From Myxococcales bacterium (GTDB lineage Bacteria; Myxococcota; Myxococcia; Myxococcales; Anaeromyxobacteraceae), in assembly GCA_021779335.1 (NCBI GenBank), contig JAJYAW010000087.1:1-8969 (forward strand): a stretch of DNA of 8,969 nucleotides. The letters are read 5' to 3'. The notes below the pieces were generated by a model. The model was not told the DNA's origin and ran no database searches. It saw only the letters and a list, made by a program, of their open reading frames with translations. The translations under genes and the position numbers were made by a program. Shown here piece after piece: positions 1 to 4,793 of this stretch; position 1 is the first letter of the stretch, and each line of letters opens with the position of its first letter.

Positions 1-523
1 CGCGCACCACGGCCGCCAGCAGCGGCGCCACCAGCGCGAACGGCTCGGGGGCGCCGCGCGCGTCGAGCCGCGCCTCGAGCCGCAGCCCGTCGCCGAGCTC
101 GGCCTCGAGCTGGTAGCGGTCCGAGCGGCGCTCCAGGGTGAGCGAGAAGCCGGGGCCGGCGAAGGTGGTGCGGGCGCCGGCGCCGGGCCGCTCCCCGACG
201 CGGGCGTTCAGCCCCGGCAGGCCGGAGACGACCCGGTCCCAGCGCACCTCGCCGCCGGCGCGCTCCACCACCCAGAGCGAGGCGCCCGCCACCGCGCCGG
301 CGTCGAGCACGGAGGCCACCACCAGGTGGACCGGCGAGACCAGCACCACCCGCTGCCAGCGCTTGGTGCGGGCGGCGTGGCGGACCGAGGCGAGCAGCCC
401 CTCCGGCGCCAGCGCCGAGAGGTCGACGCGGCCGAGCGCGCCGGCGTAGGCGCCGAGGCGCGGCCCGGTGGGGCCGAGCGCGTCGGCCGGTGCGCGCTGG
501 AGCGCTCGCGGCTGGGGGTCCAC
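1..523 (-). CDS. DUF2804-like protein, 5' part only (runs off the left edge)
   Basis: About 174 codons are visible on the minus strand; the 3' end lies outside the window. The reading frame is free of stops and reads like a real protein. Near residues 52-60 is a Thr-Lys-Arg-Trp-Gln segment followed by a hydrophobic beta-like stretch (VVLVSPVHLVVASVLDAG), then alternating strands rich in Arg, Glu and Leu. This resembles the KxW region and beta-rich body of DUF2804 proteins, whose biochemical function is unknown; the family match is from memory. The frame is open back to the lpxC stop codon and has no ATG. I chose GTG at 523, which gives a family-like N-terminus, but TTG at 559 is possible and neither has a strong ribosome-binding site. 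The gene lies 48 bp downstream of lpxC in the same direction, so co-transcription is likely. Existence of the gene is fairly secure; family and start are less so. Confidence 0.55.
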   Translation of the reverse strand, partial: MDPQPRALQRAPADALGPTGPRLGAYAGALGRVDLSALAPEGLLASVRHAARTKRWQRVVLVSPVHLVVASVLDAGAVAGASLWVVERAGGEVRWDRVVSGLPGLNARVGERPGAGARTTFAGPGFSLTLERRSDRYQLEAELGDGLRLEARLDARGAPEPFALVAPLLAAVVR

Positions 524-571
524 GCCGAGGAGTCTCGGCCCGAAGGGCCGCGCGGGCAAGGCGGCCGGCGG

Positions 572-1495
572 CTAGATCGTCTGCTGGCCGGCGGCGGCCA
601 GCCCCACCGGGGCGCGGGCGCGGTCGCTCGCGGTCTCCTCGGAGGCCTGGACGACGCGGTGGCAGGTGGGGTCGGAGAGGACGCGCTTCACCAGGGCCTG
701 GTTGAGCGCGTGGCCGCTCTTCACCGCGGTGAGCGCCCCGAGCACCGGCAGGCCGAGGAGCGCCAGGTCGCCGATGGCGTCGAGCACCTTGTGGCGCGCG
801 AACTCGTCGGGGAAGCGCAGCCCCTCCGGGTTCATGATGGAGAACTCCTCCAGCACGATGGCGTTCTCCAGGCTGCCGCCCAGCGCCAGCCCCATCGACT
901 GCATGTGCTCCACGTCCTTGCGGAAGCAGAAGGTGCGGGCCCGCGCCACCTCGCGCTCGAAGGTCCGGTCGTTGACCGTCACCTCGAACCCCTGGTCGGT
1001 GATGAGCGGGTGCTCGAAGTCGGCGGTGAACTTGACGGAGAAGCCGTCGGCCGGCTCCAGCCGCGCCAGCTTGTCGCCCTCGCGGACCTCCACCGGCGCG
1101 GTGATCAGGACGAAGCGCTTGCCCGCCCGCTGCTCCCGCGCGCCCGCCTCGTTGACGAGGCAGACGAAGGGGGCGGCCGAGCCGTCCATGATGGGGATCT
1201 CGGGGCCGTCCACCTCGACGCGGCAGTTGTCGATGCCCATGCCGAGCAGGGCCGACATGACGTGCTCGATGGTGGAGACGCGGGCGGCGCCGGCGGCGAT
1301 GGAGGTGGAGAGCCGGGTGTCCACCACCAGGTCGTGGCGGGCCGGGATCTCGACGCCCAGGTCCATGCGCACGAAGGTGATGCCGGCGTCGGCCGGGGCC
1401 GGCGCGAGCGTGAGGTTGACCGGCGCGCCCGAGTGCAGGCCGACGCCCGTGCAGCTCACCCGCCTCGACACCGTCCGCTGCTTCCAGTAAGCCAT
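572..1495 (-). CDS. lpxC: UDP-3-O-acyl-N-acetylglucosamine deacetylase
   Basis: LpxC is the zinc-dependent cytoplasmic deacetylase that removes the acetyl group of UDP-3-O-acyl-GlcNAc, the committed step of lipid A synthesis. The protein is 307 residues, normal for the family (E. coli 305). The start MAYWKQRTV and the motif CTGVGLHSG (residues 15-23) are typical. Glu77-His78 (STIEH), His235 and Asp239 (ARHKVLD) and His262 (KSGHALN) match the general base, the three zinc ligands and the catalytic histidine. Thr188 in RARTFCF matches the conserved active-site threonine. A second in-frame ATG at 1522 would add nine residues and has a slightly better-placed GGGAG (1532-1536), so the start is open between the two. 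I chose 1495 because it matches the family N-terminus. The C-terminus (GLAAAGQQTI) differs from the E. coli tail recognised by FtsH, so control by that proteolysis cannot be assumed. Confidence 0.96.
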   Translation of the reverse strand: MAYWKQRTVSRRVSCTGVGLHSGAPVNLTLAPAPADAGITFVRMDLGVEIPARHDLVVDTRLSTSIAAGAARVSTIEHVMSALLGMGIDNCRVEVDGPEIPIMDGSAAPFVCLVNEAGAREQRAGKRFVLITAPVEVREGDKLARLEPADGFSVKFTADFEHPLITDQGFEVTVNDRTFEREVARARTFCFRKDVEHMQSMGLALGGSLENAIVLEEFSIMNPEGLRFPDEFARHKVLDAIGDLALLGLPVLGALTAVKSGHALNQALVKRVLSDPTCHRVVQASEETASDRARAPVGLAAAGQQTI

Positions 1496-1551
1496 CTTCC
1501 GATCGTCTCCGATGAGGGGCATCCCCGGCTGCTCCCGGTCACCTGCGCATA

Positions 1552-1567
1552 GGCAAGCCACATGCCA
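1552..1567 (-). promoter_or_regulatory. Candidate sigma-54 (RpoN) -24/-12 promoter for lpxC
   Basis: The minus strand reads TGGCATGTGGCTTGCC. This matches the RpoN consensus TGGCACG-N4-TTGC with one change (C to T, at a position where T is tolerated), and the diagnostic GG and GC are separated by exactly 10 bases. If the GC is the -12 element, transcription would begin near 1541. That gives a leader of about 46 bases to the chosen lpxC start, or about 19 to the alternative ATG at 1522. Strand, spacing and distance to lpxC all fit. It remains a prediction from sequence alone, and no activator gene is in the window. Confidence 0.5.
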
Positions 1568-1603
1568 CGGGACGCGGGCCGGCCCCCCTCGTTCTGGGCG
1601 GGG

Positions 1604-1628
1604 GATCATGACGCAAGCGGTCATGATC
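1604..1628. repeat. Perfect 9-bp inverted repeat with 7-bp spacer, possible operator
   Basis: The arms are GATCATGAC (1604-1612) and GTCATGATC (1620-1628) around a 7-base centre. They are exact reverse complements and unusually AT-rich for this genome. The dyad spans about -63 to -87 relative to the start site inferred from the sigma-54 match. Binding by a dimeric regulator is therefore plausible, including an RpoN-type activator. A run of six T follows on the plus strand at 1636-1641, but it starts 7 bases after the stem and no plus-strand gene ends upstream, so a terminator is less likely. Confidence 0.5.
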
Positions 1629-1686
1629 AGGATGATTTTTTAGATGGCAGACGGTGCGTCGAGGACCGCGGCCTTCCGCCTCCGTC

Positions 1687-1722
1687 GGAACCCCTGACAG
1701 CTTCCCAGGGAACCATGACAGC
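1687..1722. repeat. Imperfect tandem repeat GGAACC..TGACAGC (two copies)
   Basis: GGAACC-CC-TGACAGC at 1687-1701 is followed by GGAACC-A-TGACAGC at 1709-1722. The copies are offset by 21-22 bp, about two helical turns, and differ by one base of spacer length plus one substitution. They could be two binding sites for one regulator on the same DNA face. GGAACC also resembles the -35 element of many extracytoplasmic-function sigma promoters, but I found no convincing matching -10 element. The role is unknown. Confidence 0.35.
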
Positions 1723-1823
1723 CGTGTCGTGGATCCCACGGCCCGGTCGAGCCGGCCGGGCGGCCGCCATCCCTCCTTGGGGGCCCCGGTCTCCCCCAGC
1801 CCTGGAGGACCGGCCCGGCCCTC

Positions 1824-1842
1824 CCAGGTGGTAGAGACCTGG
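1824..1842 (+). promoter_or_regulatory. Hairpin around the rhomboid ribosome-binding region
   Basis: CCAGGT (1824-1829) pairs exactly with ACCTGG (1837-1842), leaving the loop GGTAGAG (1830-1836). The only purine-rich Shine-Dalgarno-like sequence for the GTG start at 1844 is in this loop, with GAG ending 7 bases before the start. The structure could expose or modulate the ribosome-binding site. It is short, and such stems also occur by chance at this GC content. Confidence 0.35.
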
Positions 1843-1843
1843 C

Positions 1844-2551
1844 GTGTTCATCCCGCTCCGAGACGACAACCGCGCCGAGCGCCGGCCCATCGTCACCTGG
1901 CTCCTCGTGGCGGCCAACCTGGCGGCCTTCGCCTGGCAGCTCTCGGCCGGCGCGCGCTCCATCCAGGTGGGCGGCGCCATCCCCTACGAGCTGCTCACCT
2001 TCCAGGACATCGCCGAGCGGGACCTGGTGCCGCCGCCCTTCACCGTCTTCACCAGCATGTTCCTGCACGCCGGCCTCTGGCACGTGGCCGGCAACATGCT
2101 CTTCCTCTGGATCTTCGGGAACAACGTGGAGGACGCGCTGGGGCGGCTGCGCTTCCTCGCCTTCTACCTGACGGCCGGCGTGGCGGCGGCGCTGACGCAG
2201 GCGCTGGCCACCACCGTGCAGGCCGCGGCGCTGGATGGCGCCGGCGCCGCCGCGCTCCTCTCGGTGCCCATGGTGGGCGCGAGCGGCGCCATCGCGGGCG
2301 TGCTGGCCGCCTACCTGGTGCTCTTCCCGCGGGCGCGCGTGCAGACGCTGGTCGTCCTCTTCCTGATCTACCTGCCGGCCTGGCTCTTCATCGGCCTCTG
2401 GTTCCTGGGGCAGGTGGTGGCGGTGCTCGCCGGCGGCCAGGCGGGGGTGGCGGTCTTCGCCCACGTGGGCGGCTTCCTGGCCGGGCTGGCGCTGGTGCGG
2501 ACGCTGGGCCGGCGGGCCGGGTGGCGGCGGCGCTACAGCAGCTCGCCCTGA
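1844..2551 (+). CDS. Rhomboid-family intramembrane serine protease
   Basis: A complete 235-residue membrane protein that should cleave other membrane proteins within or near their transmembrane segments; its substrate is unknown. The N-terminus MFIPLRDDN followed by a first membrane segment (about residues 16-34) is typical of a widespread bacterial rhomboid subfamily. The motif HAGLWHVAGNM (75-85) supplies His80 and Asn84, corresponding to the GlpG oxyanion region. GASG (145-148) contains the catalytic Ser147, and His207 in FAHVGG completes the dyad. About six membrane segments are apparent, with a longer loop at about 120-140. The start is GTG at 1844 with a weak ribosome-binding site inside a small hairpin. 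The gene is divergent from lpxC, and its last 19 bases overlap the end of convergent ruvB. Family assignment is firm because both catalytic residues are present. Confidence 0.92.
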   Translation: MFIPLRDDNRAERRPIVTWLLVAANLAAFAWQLSAGARSIQVGGAIPYELLTFQDIAERDLVPPPFTVFTSMFLHAGLWHVAGNMLFLWIFGNNVEDALGRLRFLAFYLTAGVAAALTQALATTVQAAALDGAGAAALLSVPMVGASGAIAGVLAAYLVLFPRARVQTLVVLFLIYLPAWLFIGLWFLGQVVAVLAGGQAGVAVFAHVGGFLAGLALVRTLGRRAGWRRRYSSSP

Positions 2552-3552
2552 CCGCCCCGCGGCCGGCTCCGCCCCAGGTGCGCGTAGGCCGCCGGCAGCG
2601 CGGTCCGCCCGCGCGGCGTGCGCGCCAGGTACCCCTCGCGCACCAGGAACGGCTCGTAGACGTCCTCGATGGTGCCGCCCTCCTCGCCCACCGCCGCCGC
2701 CACCGCGTCGATGCCCACCGGGCCGCCGCCGAAGGTGTCGAGGATGGCGGCCAGGATGCGCCGGTCCATGGCGTCGAGCCCCTTCTCGTCCACGCCGAGG
2801 CGGGTGAGCGTCCGGTCCACGATCTCGCGCGTCAGCGTGCCGTCGCCCTCGACCTCGGCGAAGTCGCGGGCCCGCTGCAGCAGCCGGATGGCGATGCGCG
2901 GCGTGCCGCGGGCGCGGGCCGCCAGGTTGCCGAGGCCGGCGGCCTCGGTGGGGAGCGCGAGCTTGGCGGCGGCGCGGCGGGCGATCTCCTCCAGCTCGGC
3001 GGCGGCGTAGTAGTCGAGCCGCTCCTGGATGGGGAAGCGATCCCTGAGCGGCGCCGCCAGCAGCCCGGTGCGGGTGGTGGCGCCGATGAGCGTGAAGCGC
3101 TCCAGCTTCATCTCCATGGTCTGCGCCCCGATGCCGGCGCCCAGCACCACGTCGAAGCGGAAGTCCTCCATGGCCGGGTAGAGCGCCTCCTCCACCGCCG
3201 GCGCCAGCCGGTGGATCTCGTCGATGAAGAGGATGTCGCGGGGGGCCAGCGCGGTGAGCAGGCCGGCCAGGTCGCCCTTCTTCACCAGCGCCGGGCCGCT
3301 CGTCACGTGGAGCGCCACGCCGAGCTCGCGCGCCAGGATGTGCGCCATGGAGGTCTTGCCCAGGCCGGGCGGGCCGGAGAGGAGCACGTGGTCCAGGGCC
3401 TCGCCGCGCCGCCGCGCCGCCTGGGCGTAGACCTTGACGTTCTCGACGATCTTCTCCTGCCCGACGTACTCGCCGAAGGTGGCGGGCCGGAGCGACTGCT
3501 CCAGCTTCTCCTCGCCGTCCAGGGCCTTCGGGCTCACCGGCCGCACCGTCAT
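2533..3552 (-). CDS. ruvB: Holliday junction branch migration ATPase RuvB
   Basis: RuvB is the AAA+ motor that, as a hexameric ring with RuvA, drives branch migration of Holliday junctions. The protein has 339 residues, normal for the family. Visible elements are the N-terminal SLRPATFGEYVGQ, Walker A GPPGLGKTS (60-68), Walker B ILFIDEIH (107-114, acidic pair Asp111-Glu112), sensor 1 GATTR (157-161), the arginine-finger region LRDRF (169-173, Arg170), the sensor 2 region GTPR (216-219, Arg219), and a C-terminal winged helix (about 260-325) with GGGPVGIDA and EPFLVREGYLARTPRGR. Residue 222 is Ile where the family usually has Asn, and Pro174 replaces the usual Gly after the arginine finger; both may be lineage variants. 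The start lies 6 bp after the ruvA stop with a G-run as ribosome-binding site, so it is the last gene of the ruvCAB operon. Its 3' end overlaps the rhomboid gene by 19 bp. Confidence 0.97.
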   Translation of the reverse strand: MTVRPVSPKALDGEEKLEQSLRPATFGEYVGQEKIVENVKVYAQAARRRGEALDHVLLSGPPGLGKTSMAHILARELGVALHVTSGPALVKKGDLAGLLTALAPRDILFIDEIHRLAPAVEEALYPAMEDFRFDVVLGAGIGAQTMEMKLERFTLIGATTRTGLLAAPLRDRFPIQERLDYYAAAELEEIARRAAAKLALPTEAAGLGNLAARARGTPRIAIRLLQRARDFAEVEGDGTLTREIVDRTLTRLGVDEKGLDAMDRRILAAILDTFGGGPVGIDAVAAAVGEEGGTIEDVYEPFLVREGYLARTPRGRTALPAAYAHLGRSRPRGGQGELL

Positions 3553-3558
3553 GGCTCG

Positions 3559-4152
3559 CTACCCCCGCATCGCCTTCAGGGCCTCGCGCAGCAGCTCGTC
3601 GAGCCCCTTCCCCTCGCTCCGCTCCCGCAGCGCCTCGGCCACCTGCTCGGCCTGGGCCGGCTTGTAGCCCAGGTTGACGAGCGCCGTGGCGAGCTGCTCC
3701 AGCGGGCCGCCCGGCGCCAAGGCCGCGGCCGGCCCGGCGGCGCGGGCCAGCGCCACCAGCTTGTCCCGGAGCTCCACCACCAGCCGCTCGGCGGTCTTCT
3801 TGCCCACCCCGGGCACCTTGGTGAGCCGGGCCACGTCGCCCTGGGCCACCGCCTGGGCCAGGTGGCGCGGCTCGATGCCGGAGAGGATGTTCTGGGCGGC
3901 GCGCGGCCCCACCCCCTTCACGTCGAGCAGGGCGCGGAAGACGTCCTCCTCCTCGGCGGTGGCGAAGCCGAAGAGGTCGAGGGCGTCCTGCCGGAGGTGC
4001 GTCATGATGCGCAGCGAGGCCTGCTCGCCGCGCGCCGGCAGCGCCAGCAGCGAGGCGGCCGAGAGGTGGACCAGGTAGCCCACGCCGTGCACGTCGAGGA
4101 CGGCGGTGTCCTCGCCCTTCTCCAGGACGAGGCCGGTCAGGCGGGCGATCAC
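3559..4152 (-). CDS. ruvA: Holliday junction binding protein RuvA
   Basis: RuvA binds the four-way junction and loads RuvB. The protein has 197 residues, normal length. Domain I (about 1-63) is the OB fold beginning VIARLTGLV. Domain II carries two helix-hairpin-helix motifs, VKGVGPRAAQNILSG (78-92) and VPGVGKKTAERL (113-124). After an Ala/Gly-rich linker (about 138-150), domain III (about 150-197, LEQLATALVNLGYKPAQAE) contacts RuvB. The start is GTG, overlapping the ruvC stop by 4 bases (GTGA), with a well-placed GGAG at 4159-4162, six bases upstream; this supports translational coupling. In the acidic-pin segment the sequence is LRQDA, so the position of E. coli Glu55 is Gln while Asp56 is kept. 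Confidence 0.97.
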   Translation of the reverse strand: MIARLTGLVLEKGEDTAVLDVHGVGYLVHLSAASLLALPARGEQASLRIMTHLRQDALDLFGFATAEEEDVFRALLDVKGVGPRAAQNILSGIEPRHLAQAVAQGDVARLTKVPGVGKKTAERLVVELRDKLVALARAAGPAAALAPGGPLEQLATALVNLGYKPAQAEQVAEALRERSEGKGLDELLREALKAMRG

Positions 4153-4709
4153 GGGTGGCTCCGGTGGTCGCGCCGGGCCGGCCTCAGGCGCGAGAGCGCC
4201 CGGGCCGCGGCGGCGCGCGGGCTGGTGGCGGACGCGGCGAGGGGGCGGCGCGCCAGGTGGCAGACGGCCAGCGCGATGGCGTCGGCCTCGTCGGAGAGCG
4301 AGGCGGCCACGCCGAGCAGCGCCCGGGCCGTCCGGACCATCTGATCCTTGCCGGCGCGGCCGGACCCGGTGAAGGCCAGCTTCACCGCCGACGGCGCGTA
4401 CTCGTGGACCGGCAGCCCAGCGCGGGCCGCCACCGCCAGCGCCACCCCTCGCGCCTGGCCGAGCACCAGCGCCGACCGCGGCGACGCCCCGGAGAAGACC
4501 TGCTCCACCGCCACCTCCTCCGGCCGGGCCCTGGCCACGACGCGCTCCAGGCCGGTCAGGAGGAGGCCGAGCCGCTCGGCCATGGGGCGCTCGCCCGGCA
4601 CCAGCACGCCGGACTCCAGCACCCGGAGCCGCCCGCCCTCCCGCGCCACCACGCCGTAGCCGCACCGGCGCGAGCCGGGGTCGATGCCGAGGACGATCAC
4701 GCGCGGCAT
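4149..4709 (-). CDS. ruvC: Holliday junction resolvase RuvC
   Basis: RuvC is the dimeric, magnesium-dependent endonuclease that resolves Holliday junctions on the RuvAB complex. The protein has 186 residues, slightly longer than E. coli RuvC (173) because of an Arg/Ala-rich tail after about residue 153. The RNase H-like fold is clear: GIDPGSRRCGYGVV with Asp10, VAVEQVF with Glu69, and SDEADAIALAVCH with Asp140 and Asp143 give the full four-acid active site. The SGRAGKDQM segment (116-124) carries the conserved Lys region near the scissile phosphate. It is the first gene of ruvCAB; its stop overlaps the ruvA GTG start by 4 bases. The ribosome-binding site is weak. A LexA-like box ends 11 bases before the ATG. 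Confidence 0.96.
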   Translation of the reverse strand: MPRVIVLGIDPGSRRCGYGVVAREGGRLRVLESGVLVPGERPMAERLGLLLTGLERVVARARPEEVAVEQVFSGASPRSALVLGQARGVALAVAARAGLPVHEYAPSAVKLAFTGSGRAGKDQMVRTARALLGVAASLSDEADAIALAVCHLARRPLAASATSPRAAAARALSRLRPARRDHRSHP

Positions 4710-4719
4710 GGTAGCAGAC

Positions 4720-4736
4720 CCTGAACGGGGATGCAG
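4720..4736 (-). promoter_or_regulatory. Candidate LexA (SOS) box upstream of ruvC
   Basis: The minus strand reads CTGCATCCCCGTTCAGG. It contains the CTG-N10-CAG core shared by E. coli-type SOS boxes. It also matches 15 of 17 positions of the Myxococcus xanthus LexA motif CTRHAMRYBYGTTCAGS (recalled from the literature), including all of the GTTCAGS half. It lies 11 bases upstream of the ruvC start, where a repressor would block the promoter or early transcript. ruv genes are classic SOS targets in other bacteria, which strengthens the call. LexA is not encoded here, and the three-plus-three core alone could occur by chance. Confidence 0.5.
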
Positions 4737-4750
4737 TGTGGTCGCGCCGA

Positions 4751-4767
4751 CGGCGGCCTCGCCGCCG
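4751..4767 (-). other. GC-rich stem-loop between kup and ruvC
   Basis: CGGCGGC (4751-4757) pairs exactly with GCCGCCG (4761-4767) around a 3-base loop, in the 84-bp gap downstream of the kup stop. There is no T-run on the kup side, so it is not a canonical intrinsic terminator. It might stabilise or slow the end of the kup transcript, or be a chance product of GC richness. Confidence 0.25.
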
Positions 4768-4793
4768 GTCCGCCGCGCGCCGCCACCCCGCGC

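Larger units (their letters stand above)
1496..1843. other. Divergent intergenic region between lpxC and the rhomboid gene
   Basis: This is the longest gene-free stretch in the window. Open frames across it show no recognisable protein. It separates two divergent genes and so should carry both promoters. From left to right it holds the lpxC leader, a sigma-54 type promoter match on the minus strand, a perfect inverted repeat in an AT-rich patch with a run of six T, an imperfect tandem repeat, several GC-rich self-complementary segments, and a hairpin at the start of the rhomboid gene. The AT-rich patch at about 1604-1645 stands out sharply from the surrounding GC-rich sequence. Confidence 0.8.

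Noticed and set aside
326..1552. Long plus-strand open frame antisense to lpxC and the DUF2804-like gene
   Set aside because: Composition is Arg/Gly/His-rich with no recognisable motif; it mirrors genuine minus-strand genes with clear active-site residues. A typical shadow in GC-rich DNA.
1496..1624. lpxC start at 1624 (350-residue protein)
   Set aside because: The extra 43 residues have no family counterpart, and the start would lie upstream of the candidate promoter and inside the inverted repeat.
1604..1641. Intrinsic terminator formed by the inverted repeat plus T-run
   Set aside because: The T-run starts 7 bases after the stem, the stem is AT-rich, and no plus-strand gene ends upstream.
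1644..1658. Second sigma-54-like element on the plus strand (TGGCAGACGGTGC)
   Set aside because: The GG to GC spacing is 8 bases, not the required 10.
1654..4344. 896-codon plus-strand open frame across the rhomboid gene and ruvBA
   Set aside because: Out of frame with the rhomboid gene and antisense to ruvB and ruvA; low-complexity Arg/Ala/Gly/His composition and no domain.
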